DNA of 64,000 bases from Cryptomeria japonica (taxonomy: Eukaryota > Streptophyta > Pinopsida > Cupressales > Cupressaceae): NCBI RefSeq assembly GCF_030272615.1, contig NC_081410.1, forward strand, positions 188,008,119-188,072,118, read 5' to 3'. A program made the position numbers and the translations under genes. Below, one piece after another: positions 1 to 12,365 of the stretch (the first letter of the stretch is position 1; each line of letters opens with the position of its first letter). Below the pieces are notes generated by a model. That model was not told the origin of the DNA. It was given only the letters and a program-made list of their open reading frames with translations, and searched no databases.

Positions 1-3000
1 AACAAAGGATTCCATAGTGTAAGTAGACTTAGTGTTGTTGATATTTCTATGTGTGGTAAGGAGAAAAAATTATTTTATGCTATAGAAAAATAATTTATGT
101 TGGGAAATAAGTTGTTGTGCACCTTGCATAATAATGTTTATAATTTTAATATTTTATTTATTATGTGAGTTGCACATGGACATGTAACATCTATAAAATT
201 TACTAAAATATTCTTGGGGCCACTTTGATGTTGTATTTTAACATTGTAATATTATATTGTTATTATTTAAAATATTGGCAAAAGATATTTGAAAAGGTAT
301 AATGTTGGTGATGATTATGGTGCCATGGTTATGTAGACATACTTTTCATATTAGCACGACATGATCATGATTATGGTTATTTGGTGGTGATTTCAGTTGG
401 TGTTAGGAGGTTATCGATTATCACCTAGATTCTTAGTTAGTTCTTTGATCATGGTACTTGAGTGTGAACATATTTGGAAAATAATTTTATATCTTGATTT
501 GGTGTTTGAGTCATTTGGTCTACAAGATTATTCTTTTTGATATTTGAGTTTGCAACATACTAATGTGATGATGAGTTTGCATGTTTTAGTGGTTGACCTA
601 TGTGTTATGCAAATGTATGGGCTAATCACCTATTTAGCAACAGTGGGATGAATCGGTTGTGGATTTTTTATGTCCACCAAGTTTTATTCATTGTGGTGCA
701 TACTTTGTTAGTTAGCCTTGTTTGTTTTCCTTTGTACATTGGTATGCTTGTTTTGAGATGAGAGGATGGATGATGTTTATATTACCTAGATAGTTGATGT
801 TGGGACTTGTAGCATGTGGTTTATCACAATGTCATCATAGCTTGGTTATTCATTGGTTACACTTTTTAGTGAGATATTTTGACAATGATGAGTTAGTGAT
901 GTACGATTGATTTCTTATTGGTGGTTTGTTAGTGGTTTTATGTATCTTCTTGTCTTGGAGATCATGGTTACACTCAAAATTATTGAATTTTTAATTATAT
1001 GTGTGTAGACCTAGATGATCTTCATTTAGGAGATGGTTGTCATGATATCATGTGTGACTAGGTATCACGATTCAATGAGAGTTGTTGTCAGTGATGTGGA
1101 TTCACCATTATATGGTGTATGATCTTCTTAGTGTGCAAATGTTTGGAGGAGTCCTTAGATCCTGTTGTTGCAAAAGGTTCTTTCACATTTTCAGCTACAC
1201 CAGTAGGAGATGGTTATCTTCATGTGATTGGAGATGTTTATAGGTTATGTTTACTTTAGAGTATGTTTATTATTATGTCATTGTTTACTCTTGATTATCA
1301 GTTTAGAGTTTGGCATGACATTTCTCTTGAGACTGTGAATTGTTCACTTAGAGTATGTGATCTCCTAAGAGGAGATGATTAGATCATGTTGTAATGTTTA
1401 TGAACCTAATTCCTAGGTTGGTTGTGACATTAATCTTGATGGTTCTCTTTGTATTGAGTTTATGATCATTTTTATTGATTACTTCATAATAGTGCTATGT
1501 TGCATTTGGAGTTTGGCATGGATTGATTGATTACAAGTTGTAAAGGACCTCCATATTATTACAATATTAAATTACATAATTACAAAAATATTCACATAAT
1601 TAAGTAAAACACTTTATAAATTAATCCAATATGATCAATATACAAAAGTAGTTACATAAAGTTATAAATTAACAACATTGTTTAATACAACTCAACACAA
1701 TATATTAATTACATGAGCCAAAAATTTCCAATTCATAAGAAAATTACTTATGGTTACAAAAAACCTCAAAGTCACATAAAATGAATTATATAATACAAAG
1801 TTGGATATCATCCTGACAAGGACTCTCAACATCTATCTCGCACACTTACATCATGGGAGAGAACACTACTAGAGCGCTTTACTGCCCAACAGCGAAGCAT
1901 TTACACTTCCCCAAAGTTCTTCAAGACATGAAGAACCGCCGACCCTGCACGAAGAAATCTAGCGACTCAAAACTAACATGGGATGGAATCTAGTGCAGTT
2001 TAATGTATGTACAATCTATGATGCTATTGTATCGACACTAAGATATGGAAGAGAGTGAAAATATAATGATTCACTTAGCAAGCATATACTAAGAAATCAA
2101 TAAAACTTTGGCCAAAGATCTTTTAGTCGACTACCAACAAATGAGTTAAAGCAGAGTCTTAGACCTCTCTGGAAACTCGCCTTTCTCTTTTGATCCATAT
2201 CTGGTACCTGTCAAATGCACACAAAATAATACAATCCAATAACACAACAATGCACATACAAGATCATAAGTCACACAAAGAGTACCAAAAACTCGCAACA
2301 TTTACATGAGAATGCATGTCATACAAGTTATTACAAGAACAATCAAGACCTTACAAGTGCCTACTTAAACATATGAGTATCGAGCCATGCAATATCAAAA
2401 TGTCAATTAGTCAAAAAATATAGGACAACTGTATACACAATAAAGCTTACACATCTAACACAGAGTCTTATATAAGCATAGAGTAAACAATGGTACTAAA
2501 ATTCTCATGGAAGCACCCAAGTTCCTATGACACATGTACAAGATCATTCATGTACATATAAGACTATTCATGTTTAATTGTCTACTTAAGATTATTGATA
2601 AGAAACTTCAATGACAATACATGAAAAGATATCCCTATCACCAAGTCAAGACTCATTAAAATCATATCAACTTGATATCATAAAAGATAATTGGTAATTA
2701 GTACCTTATGAAATACATCCATATACTTAGATAAACATCTTTACACAAAATTTCAAATAATCTTGAAAAACAAAACACTTCTTAAATTAATTCCCTAGAG
2801 TGAGAGGAGACATTTAGCTTTCTATGTAATAGCTTTCTTGATTAAGGTAATGCATTTCACATTATTGAATTTAATTCTCTCAACACTCAAGCACCTTTAC
2901 TCCAAGAAGATTCTAATAAAATATCAACTCTCTAATCTCCCATGGAATATCATCCTTATTTTTAATATCATTTCAATCACTAACAACTTAATACATGAAT

Positions 3001-4242
3001 GCTCTTCTATATAAAGAGTCTTAATTTATAGCTATTAATTATAAGAAATCACAATTCACTAATCATTATTAATACCACTATATATAAAATAACATATAAA
3101 AACTAAAAGTAGCCTTTTGTTATAAACAAAAGTTTAACTTTATTTAAAGACTAAATTATCATGATTTTTCTTTAAAAGTTATTTTAATAACAAGAGTTGT
3201 GATACAACAGGAGTCCCTGCCTTTTGCCAAAAATAGAAGATTTGTTCCATGTTGACGTGTCATATCTTTATGCAGTATCTAGCGGATTTATTTTATGTTG
3301 GTATATCATATCTGATGCTAAAAGCATGTCAAACAATTGAGTTGATTTATTCAACAGATAGAATTTTTCATTGAATTTTTTTAGTAGAAATAGCTTTGGA
3401 CAAAGCTTTTATTTCTCATAAATTTTGCTAGGCATATTGATAGCATACCATTGAGAGCATGTCAAATTTATCTTTTCTCTAATGGGGTAGAATATATAAG
3501 GAGTTTATTATTGGTTCTTGTTTTGGATTGATCAAAGAGATGAAATAAGTACATCATAAATACTTAAGCAACATACAATAGCATATCAATACTCCTTTTG
3601 AAAAAATGAAGTAGATCTAAGGTAAAAGGAATCGTTATAGTTTCCAACAACAAAATAGAACCTCTATACACAAGCATTACATTAAAGAGGGCACACTAAG
3701 AGGACTTCTAAATTTCATAAAGAACAATTCATATACATTAATTTTTGGTTAGGATATACATATGTAAATTTTTGGCACTAGATCTCTACCATTCCAAACA
3801 TCTCGATATGTCCATTTGAATGTAGATTCTCAATTCAAATAATAGCTATTGTTCTTGTCATTGATGTCACCTCTCTTGAGTATTTTGAGCATAATTTTCA
3901 CTTTCATAGAGCTTATAGATGTTTCATCTATCATCTAAAATAATCTTGTATTTATTCAAAGAGCAGTTGTCTTGAAATATCATTGTAGATCAATTTTGTA
4001 GTAAAATTTTGCACGCCATAGAATTTAGGTCTCTATAATAGCATGCCTCCTTTATATTTAGTAATATAGGGTTTGTGATGAGCCTCAATGTTTGATCATC
4101 AATATTCTTCTAAGTCCACTCCATATTTAAGGGGAGATTTTGCACATTTGACCTTAGATTGACAACCTAGTCCAAGATGGATACAACAATAACAATATTT
4201 ACTAAAGATTCAATAGATATCATCTCTACTTGAAAAATAAGT
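1..4242. other. AT-rich intergenic DNA, no gene recognised
   Basis: No open frame of useful length and no conserved protein motif was found on either strand. About 1-1540 is T/G-rich on the plus strand and about 1540-3190 is A/C-rich, as expected for old, opposite-facing retroelement debris. TGTAAAGG at 1539 resembles an LTR start, but I could not find a matching end or target duplication. The stretch is the left flank of the gypsy insertion and ends in the target copy ATTAA (4243-4247). Confidence 0.6.
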
Positions 4243-4685
4243 ATTAATGTAGACGTATAAAAATGACCATATTCCTAAATGAATATTTTATATTCATTTC
4301 TCTATTTGATTAAATCCAATTTAATTAAATTATCCACATTCCTCTATTTAATTAAGTAAATTACTCAATTTATTTAAATTAAATTCACTATACCCATTTA
4401 ATGAATAAATCATTTTATTCAATTAAACCCCCCTATCCACTTTTAATTAAATTCAAATTTAATTAAATAGTTATCCTAAATTGAATAAATCTAATTTATT
4501 TAATTGCAACCAAATTGAATTAAATTACTTTATTTCAATTAAATCCTATTATCCCTCCATCCACTTGCCTTCCCAAACCCCTTTCTAATCCCTTCTAGAA
4601 TCTTCTAATCGCTTCTAATTAACCTAACCCCTCCTCTAAACTTTGTCACATCCATAAGCAAAGGGAAGTCACTTCTCAAATTTCT

Positions 4686-4815
4686 CAAAGTCTTTGATAA
4701 CCATTAAAGGCTTTCAACCTTCAACCACTAAATTCCTCAAAGTCTTTGATAACCATTGAAGGCTTCCAACTTTCAACCACTTAATCCCCAAAGTCTCCAA
4801 TAACCATTAATGGTT
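4686..4815 (+). repeat. Three imperfect 52-bp tandem repeats in the LTR
   Basis: Units begin CAAAGTC at 4686, 4738 and 4789, each followed by an AATAACCATT or GATAACCATT-like core. The same array is in the 3' LTR near 21863-21990. It lies about 400 bp upstream of the TATA box, where U3 enhancer repeats are often found; that role is inferred. Confidence 0.8.
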
Positions 4816-5176
4816 AACTCAAACCCTCCTACATGGTTAAAACATTTGTTTTGACTCAACCTCTACCCAACCCAAAGGTCTTATCAGGCCTTTAATGCTT
4901 TGACCATGATTATCTCTTAATCATTTGCACAAAGGTTTATCCTTGGATTAACTCTTAATCCAGTGGGTAATTTTGATTTAGACTTGACCCTTACCCTTTA
5001 GATAACCATAAGGTCTTCTCAGGCATTCAATGTCTCCAACCCCTTCTTTCAACCCAACCCTATGTTGACACTTGTCACCATTTCATTGGTGCCAAATACA
5101 AACATGGATCCCCAACTTTCAAACTCAACCCTTGATTAAACCATTCAATCTTGACCATCCATTGCCCTATTCTTGC

Positions 5177-5185
5177 TATAAATAG
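5177..5185 (+). promoter_or_regulatory. Probable TATA box of the 5' LTR
   Basis: TATAAATAG lies about 530 bp before the LTR end. The 3' LTR copy reads TATAAATG at 22353-22360. Position and sequence fit a Pol II core promoter, placing transcription start near 5210. Confidence 0.7.
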
Positions 5186-5720
5186 AGCTCTCATTCCTCC
5201 ATTTTTAACAATCATCCTTCAAATTTGTAGCATCACACTTATGCTCAAATACATTCAAGCTTTCTCATTTCATATATGTTCATCATTTAGCCTCTTTTAG
5301 AATAGAAATTAGTCTAAATATGCATGTTTAGAGTACTTTCTTTATCATTTAGCTCAATCATAGACTAAATATATCATGTTAGGATAGTATTCATACTAAC
5401 CTTGTCATCTTATCATCTAGTTTATTGCATTTCTAGAATCATATATAGCTTAAAATACATTTCATACTAAAATCTATCAAAGCATCCCTCGTTCTTGCAT
5501 TTTCCATCCCTAAACCATTTTGCTTAGTGATGTGAGAGCAAAAACATTGGTTTGAGGGACATTGTGAGATAGAGAACCATGGGACCCTCCTTGGGAAGCT
5601 GAGTAATACTACGTTACTCCATAGCTTGCACCAAGAAGTCCTGTATGTGTGTGTGGACTAGTATTTAACCAAATTTTCACATATTAAGTTTTATTCGCCC
5701 ACTTTTCCCACATACATTTC

Positions 5721-5739
5721 TGGCGCCCATCGTGGGGCC
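5721..5739 (+). other. Primer-binding site of the gypsy element
   Basis: Four bases after the LTR the sequence reads TGGCGCCCATCGTGGGGCC. A TGGCGCC start is typical of plant Ty3/gypsy primer sites, which pair with the CCA end of a tRNA. I do not assign the tRNA; Asp- and Arg-type primers are the usual candidates. Confidence 0.8.
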
Positions 5740-5804
5740 CGACCCCAAATAGCAAATCGGTTTTTCAAACTAATCACTTTTGCAGGTCCGTGGGAAATAG
5801 GAAT

Positions 5805-6230
5805 CAGCGCGTGGGAAACATTCCCTAGTGCATCTGATTAACAGTCTAGCGCATCCCGCTCACTGTTTAGCACGTGGGGTCTATGCTTTAGCACGTGAAG
5901 ACCTTTCTTTAGCGCATAACCCCACTAAACTTTTCCTATAGGTCTCGACGTGGGCGAAACACAGAGTAGTGCATGCAGTAAACAGAATAGCGTATCCATC
6001 CCACAGTTCAGCGCTTGTAGGTCATCATCCAGTGCATGCGATTCAAACGTTAGCGCATCAAATTTTCAATTTTCCTGCAGGTCTTAGCACGAGAGAGAAA
6101 AAGACAGAACAGCACTTCCAACATACAGAATAGCGCATTCAGAAAATAGAGTAGCGCGTTGATACTTAGTTTTAGCGCATCAAGTGTATATCATAGCGCA
6201 TGCAGTCTGTTATGTAGCGCATCAAAGATA
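5805..6230 (+). repeat. Spaced TAGCGCAT-type motif array A, gag-pol leader
   Basis: About 18 copies of a (T)TAGCGC(A/G)T-like word occur at a mean spacing near 24 nt, with unrelated DNA between them. A larger unit of about 140-150 bp is also visible, each beginning with an AGGTC-containing word (near 5786, 5940 and 6077). The array lies in the untranslated leader between primer site and gag, and recurs at 7686-8340 and, inverted, at 20425-20825. Confidence 0.85.
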
Positions 6231-7685
6231 GAAAAAAAAATTGTAACTGAAAAATAAAATTTTAGACTTGTTGAAGTCCACAAAATCCTCCGTTTTTCCT
6301 AACTACTGTGGTGGTATTTTGCAGGATTTCTGACATTTTATTGCAGGGGGAGGAGCTTAGTGACTTTTTTTTTAGAACTATAAATTGTTTAAATTTTACT
6401 AGCTTGTTCAAGTTAGTTAAAATTTAAAGTCTTTTTAATTCTAGTTAAGTAAAATTGAACTCACCTTACTTTGGGCTGTAAAATGAACCACAACAAAAAT
6501 CTTTATTTTTGCAACAAAGGGATTTAAAACGAACTTCACCATCTTTTAGTGCATAAAAGGATTCACTTCAAATTTCTATCAAGTAAAAGAATCACACAAG
6601 TCCAGAGTCAGTTACAACTAAAGAGGGAAGATCTTCCCCTTTTAGCGATTTCTTTTGCTGACCAAAACATCGAATTTGCTTTTTTGACCATTTCTTTTTC
6701 ATAGATTAGACAATCATTGCTTTGAAAGGATAAAATAAATACCATGTGTTTGTGGAGCAACATCTCCACATAGATTTTAACAAATCACTGATTTGAAAGG
6801 ATAAAATCAACCAAATTGATTGCTTTGTCTTGAAAGTGGAAGGAATATGCTCTCCCCTTAACTGAGTGATCAAAAATCTAGACCACTCTTACAGCCTTCT
6901 TTAAATTCAAGCAATAAAACCTTTAGCAGGTCTGCCTTCCCGAAGAGTTGGAATCAACTCTTAAAGCCGTTTATGGCCGGTGTGAAGGGAACGACCTAAG
7001 TGGAGAACGACTGTGACGCCAAGAATTCCAACCCACTATAATCAAATGTGGAAAGTGACGAAAGTCCTTTTCAATGGTTGCGCGCAGTGATTAGCCTTCC
7101 CCCAGTATCCTTGAGATACATAAAGCCTTTGTTCTAAAGGTTGGGAAGCCTCCTGAGGGAGTTTATCACTGACGGCCGAACGGGAAGCCTGATTACGAAC
7201 CATAGAAATAGAAACTTTGAGCCCAGTCAGTAACCAGACATTTATAACATTATAGTGCAAGGGTGGGGAAAAATCCGCCCCCAAGATTATTCACCATATA
7301 TCTCCCAAGATAACTACTCAACTGTGAAGCGATTCACTTTGAGTTAATTTCTGGCAAAAGGCAAAAAAACGGGCGCCCTCTAGGGGGTGACATGGCTGTT
7401 TGAGCTGACGGAGTATCGAGACTAGTGGGCTATAATGTTATTTATGACCCTTGACTAAAGAGTCTTTCTAAAGTGTATTACTTGTATCCAAACCTGTTAA
7501 AACATTGAGGATTTGAACACATCCTCGTAGAACATACACTTTTTGTTAGATTAAGCAAAAATGGTTGTACTTTTTATGCCGTGCTTGTATTTATTACCTC
7601 AGAAAATCATCCATCAAGCTTGAAAAATTCACAAAAAATTTCAAAATTGACAAAAATCGAACCAAAGAAAAATCATCAAGGCAAT
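6231..7685 (+). other. Gypsy leader, non-coding segment
   Basis: This lies between the two leader arrays. I see no protein motif. A small minus-strand open frame at 7042-7284 has no recognisable features. Near 6890-7400 the base composition becomes less AT-rich. Confidence 0.55.
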
Positions 7686-8340
7686 TTAGCGCATTAAAGC
7701 AATCTCTTAGTGCATGGAATACTTCTGTTAGCGCATCCAAACCTCAAGTTAGCGCGTTGGTTCAAAACAGTAGCATTTCTATCATAAGGCAAAACAGTGT
7801 AAATTCCTTTAGCGCATCTGCAAAATAGTCTAGCGTGTGGACGCAACATCTTAGCGGGTGGAAACAAAAAATTAGCGCATAAAGTCAAACAGTTAGCGCG
7901 TCACAGGTCCAGGGTAGCGCATAGATTTTTCAACAGTTAGACAACAATTTTTAACCATTCCAAACTTTAGCGCGTGGAAGCAACAGCTTAGCGCGTGGAA
8001 ACCAAAAATTAGCGCATAAAGTCAAACAGTTAGCGCGTCACAGGTCCAGGGTAGCGCGTAGATTTTTCAACAGTTAGACAACAATTTTTAACCATTCCAA
8101 ACTTTAGCGCTTGGAAGCAACAGCTTAGCGCGTGGAAACCAAAAATTAGCGCATAAAGTCAAACAGTTAGCGCGTCATAGACCCAGTATAGCGCATAGCT
8201 TTTCCAACAGTTAAAACAACAATTTTCAAAAAATCCAAACTTTAGCGCGTGTCTAGGGGTAGACTAGTGCGTGTGGTTGGTCTTTTAGCACATCAAGATA
8301 TTTTAGTAGCGCATGTAGACTCTGTTCTAGCGCGTGATCC
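7686..8340 (+). repeat. Spaced TAGCGCAT-type motif array B, gag-pol leader
   Basis: About 26 copies of TTAGCGC(A/G)T-like words at roughly 25-nt spacing, in the same orientation as array A. The middle part (7828-8240) was amplified as larger tandem units. Runs of open frame across it are interrupted and shifted by the repeat length, so it is not read as coding. Confidence 0.87.
7828..8240 (+). repeat. Three tandem copies of a 137-bp unit inside array B
   Basis: Units start near 7828, 7966 and 8103, each beginning with a TTTAGCG-like word and ending in a CCAAAC word. Each holds five or six motif copies. Copies 2 and 3 are nearly identical and copy 1 is more diverged. The unit length is not a multiple of three. 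Confidence 0.88.
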
Positions 8341-8512
8341 AAAACAAAAAAATAGAGAGCAAAACCGAGAAAAATTTTGAAATTTCACAAACATTTTTAG
8401 AAGCCTTTTTCATCAAAAATCATCTTTCATCAAACCAGAGTGACAAAAACAAACCATTAAAACTATTTCTTAAGCAAAATTTGTGTCAAAACAAAAGTTG
8501 TCAGAATCCTAA

Positions 8513-9190
8513 ACGAATCGCTCAATAGAGGGTGTCTCTCCTATCATAATCCGAAAAATTTTATCATCAGTATCATCGGAATCCTTTACCATCTTACGGA
8601 TTTTTATCTCAAAACACTTGTTTAAAATTTTCAAATTGTCAAATCCAGTTTCCAGATCGGGAAGCTTTTATCCATATCATTTGACACGCTTTGTCGTGAA
8701 GGGGTTTCTAAACCTTCACTCCGATAAAGTAAGATTTGAAATTTTCAAAAACAAAAATCAACTAAATCCAAACAAATCAAAGGAAACCATTGATCACTCA
8801 TGCATGACTAATCCCCTTATTCTGAGAAGAAAGAACCTCTATCGTAATATCACGTTGAAGAAACAACAACCTAGTTTTTCCAAATTCATCAAGAGAAATA
8901 AGTTTTTATATATCAATCGTCAACTCTTCAAATCTCATCGGGTATTCCTTCATCACGTCAAAAAGTATATCCAAAACAAATCTAGCGAATTTGACAAGGA
9001 ACCCTTGAAGACAAGAGCATATTGTCAAAAATCTGCTTTTAATCAAACCATAAACCGCGACGGAAAGATCAATCTAGCATTCTTGCCCGACGAGTGCATC
9101 ACATATAACACATCTCGACTAGAACCACCAACACCCGAGCAACACATCGAAGAGGGTTTTGTCCCTTTCATCACTGAAAGTTTCTACTAA
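8513..9190 (+). other. Open frame of unknown function just upstream of gag
   Basis: A 225-codon open stretch without stops ends in TAA one base before the gag ATG (TAA, A, ATG). It has no ATG in its first third; the first clear ATG is near 8805. The predicted product is basic and rich in K, N, F and S, with no domain I recognise. Ogre-type relatives of Tat carry an extra ORF before gag, so it could be such a gene, but chance openness in AT-rich leader is equally possible. It is in a different frame from gag. Confidence 0.35.
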
Positions 9191-9191
9191 A

Positions 9192-10900
9192 ATGCCTGTT
9201 ACTCGCTCTCAACAAGACAAACAAAGCGAGACACATGCAGAATCAAGTATGAATTGAAGATTATCGAATTCTTTTGAAGTTCCACCTGTAGAAGAACCTG
9301 AAATTACGGAAGCACTTCTTCGGGAATGTCAGGAAAACCCTTCATTCCAAAAGCTTGTCAAAAAGCTTATGGAAAATGACAAAGAAAAGTATCTGCTCAT
9401 GCTCACAAGTAAAGGCGTTAAACTTCTTGAAGATTTCGATGCACACATTTTTCAAACTGGGTGTCGACAATATACATATCAAGAACAACAAAGAGAAGAA
9501 GAAACTCACATACCTAAACAACATATTCCAGAACAACGTATACCAGAAATGCGTATACCTGAGCTTGAAACTCCAGAACAAAACATACCATTTACCACAC
9601 CTTTTTAGCTAAGAACAAATACGAGGGAAGAACTCTTTCCTTGGCAAGATAATGCGCCTTTGGTTGCTCTTACCCAACAAATGCAAATGTTACAAAGGCA
9701 AATACAAGATATGCAACAAGGGACAACAATACGGTACTCTTTAAACGAAATTTGTCCTTATCCATTTGACAGAAGATTGAACATGGTGCCTTTTCCTCCA
9801 AACTCAGACGTTCCCAAATTTGATAAATACGATGGGAAAAGTGATCCCTGAGATCATGTTCGAGAATTTTGCACACTAAGCCTTGAATTTGCTCATGATG
9901 ACACCTATTTGATGAGGTTATTCCCCAGAAGCTTGGGAGGGAAAACCATGGAATGGTTATCCAAAATTTCGCCACCTGTCAGATCATTTGATGAATTGGT
10001 TAACAAATTCATAACCCACTATTCCTACAACATCCAACATGCCATAACCATGCTAGATGTTTTCAACACCAAACAAAAGAACAACGAAACATTCACGGTG
10101 TTCCTTCAATGTTGGCGACGCATGGTATCCCGATATCCTTGAGATATTCCTGAAAAGGAGAAAATGGAAATCTTCATCGATAACTTGAATGGCGAAATGA
10201 GTTACAGACTAAAACTTCAATGCATACCATCTTTCGCTAAATTAATTGAAAATGGCATTCAAGTAGAGGAAGCATGTGTCAAAAAGGGAACACTCAAATT
10301 CTACAAGGAAGGAACAAACTCATCAAATTACAATAATCAGAACAACACCAACCTTGACAAATCTCGATTTTGGACTTGAAACAAAAACGAAGGCAACAAT
10401 GAATCATATGATCCCAAATCTAAGCAACCAGTGCTTGCATTATCCGAAAATCCTCAAAATCCGAAAAATCCTAAAAATGCTACCCCCAGTGCTAACACAT
10501 ATGCACCAAACACTGATCAAGGACAACTCAACACGAACAACACCAACGATACTCAAAGCAAAAACATGAATCCAGGACCTAACAACAATTCACACAACAA
10601 CACGAACAATTTCCAAAAGCGTATCTTCACACCACTGGGATAATCATTAGAATCCGCATTCAGAGAACTTTTGGCAAACAAGATCCTTTTTTTGCCTCCC
10701 ATCAACAACTATGAACCCCCAATCAAACCACCTTGGTGGAATGATTCACACTATTGTGATTTCCATCGCAACAAGGGTCATAGAACAAATGAATGCATGA
10801 GATTGAAACATATAATACAGGACATGATTGATCGAGGTGACTTAACGGTGGATGGTCTCAAAACAAATGGTGATCATGGAGCCTTCAAAAATCCTCTCCC
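9192..10900 (+). pseudogene. gag region of the gypsy element
   Basis: The capsid-like retrotransposon gag domain covers about 9840-10310: a DHVREF word, a conserved FPRSLGGKT-like segment near 9922, then a helix-rich part. A P/N/Q-rich linker (10380-10650) follows. The nucleic-acid-binding finger at 10755-10796 reads C-x2-H-x4-H-x4-C, preceded by PPWW, a CHHC variant common in this clade. Six in-frame stops fall in this part (9255-10641). A run of IPE-like repeats near 9515-9590 lies just before one of them. It is continuous with pol, as usual for single-frame Tat elements. Confidence 0.88.
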
Positions 10901-11339
10901 AAATTACAACAAAGATGGAGCATCAACTTCAGATGATACACACGAAGCTCATATTAATCACATCTACAATAACACTATCAACCACATATCCGCTGAAGAT
11001 CATCAAATCAATGTCATCACCATTCGAGATCAGCCTGATCATGAATCTGTCAATGTAACAACCCGAACTCAGAAATATGTCTCGAAGGGACATACTGCAC
11101 CTACAACTGCCACACCAAAAATCCAATATGACTTGGTTAGCCAACTACATAAGACTCCAGCTCAGATATCTATCCTGGAATTATTGAAACTATCACGGAA
11201 GCACAAAGACATATTGGAGCAAGCACTATTGGAAACAAATGTACCTCAAAATCTGGATACAGACAGATTTCAAGCCATGGTCGCCCATATGACAGGACCT
11301 CATAACCTCACCTTCTCAGAGAATGATAATACTTCCTTG

Positions 11340-11700
11340 AGTCATCCGCATAATACTCCTCTCCATATTGAAGTCATTGTTTGCAAACACCGAGTAAAAA
11401 GAGTCTTAATAGATGGAGGAGACGGACTTAATATATGTACTTTAAAGCTTATCCGTGCATTAGGCTTCTCAGAAGAATCTATTGATCCCTGCAAAAAGAT
11501 CACCATCAAAGCATATGATGATGAGGAAAGGTCCTCTAAAGGCACAGTGATATTACCTATTCAAGTAGAACCAGTACAAAAGGATAGTAAATGTCAGGTC
11601 TTAGATATTGATCTCACCTACAATATCTTGTTAGGACGCCCTTGGATACATGAAATGCAAGAAGTACCTTCAACATATCACCAGTGTGTCAAGTTTCCTT
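11340..11700 (+). other. Retropepsin-type protease domain
   Basis: The catalytic loop appears as VLIDGGDG near 11402-11427. Plant gypsy proteases of this group commonly have D-G-G in place of the retroviral D-S/T-G, so the Asp is kept. The second conserved element, LLGRPWI, is near 11625-11645. The domain would cut the polyprotein. No stop lies inside this part. Confidence 0.82.
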
Positions 11701-12116
11701 ATGATGGACAAGAAATCTCCATATCAGCTGATCACAATCCATTTCAACATTGCAATGCAATGGGGGCAGCCCAAGACAGTTTGGTTCCTCATAATAGAGA
11801 AAATCAGCGATCTTCAACATCATATCCACCAACAACAAAATCCAACTCCTTATGGGGAGAGTTCAAGAAGAAGATGCAAATCAAAGACCAAGGCATGGGC
11901 AAATACTCTTTGGAGCCTTTATGTTTGGCCAAATTACCAACCTCACCTAGATCGCATGGTTTGCCTACTACATCAACACATCTGGCCACTCAGCCCATCA
12001 CTAAATTTGATGGTACCTTCATCGAATTGGGTACTCTAGCACATGAATCAGAAGACAAGGACATTCTTAGTTGGTTATACAAAGATGAGGAAGAAGATCA
12101 TAGAGCAGCCGCTCTA

Positions 12117-12275
12117 GACATTGTTCTACCAACACACCTGTATGGAAAAGGCTACTTAATCATGAAGCAAATGGGATATGGTGGTAAAGGACCTATTGGG
12201 AAACGCAAAGAAGGAGTCACTGAACCTATAGATCTTCCTTCACAACCTAGTAGAAACAAAGCAGGTTTGGGTTCT
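12117..12275 (+). other. G-patch-like domain after the protease
   Basis: A glycine-spaced segment has the form aromatic-G-K-G then M-G-Y-G-G-K-G-P-I-G and, further on, a K-A-G-L-G word, which fits a G-patch. G-patch domains bind nucleic acid or helicases; one lies C-terminal to the protease in betaretroviruses. A short basic tail follows, then the stop at 12363. Confidence 0.65.
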
Positions 12276-12365
12276 AAACTCACATTCCTATTGAAACGGT
12301 CGCCACACACAACTAAAAAACCTCAATGGAAGGAAAAGAAGAAGTACAAAGAAGAATCCTGGTAG

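Larger units (their letters stand above)
4248..5716 (+). repeat. 5' LTR of the gypsy element
   Basis: The 1469-bp repeat matches 21427-22890. Differences seen by eye are about nine substitutions and four short indels, one in a TG run near 5643. The first half (to about 4540) is very AT-rich with many AATTAAAT-like words; the second half holds a 52-bp triple repeat and a TATA box. The TG and CA ends are intact. Confidence 0.97.

Noticed and set aside
1539-3190. Possible solo LTR starting TGTAAAGGACC
   Set aside because: No convincing CA end or target duplication was found; candidate flanks near 3190 match poorly.
7042-7284. 80-codon minus-strand frame in the gypsy leader
   Set aside because: No motif, no similarity I recognise, and it lies in a non-coding leader.
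5805-8340. CRISPR-like appearance of regularly spaced short repeats
   Set aside because: The repeated word is only 8-9 bases and variable, there are no cas genes, and the array is inside a plant retrotransposon.
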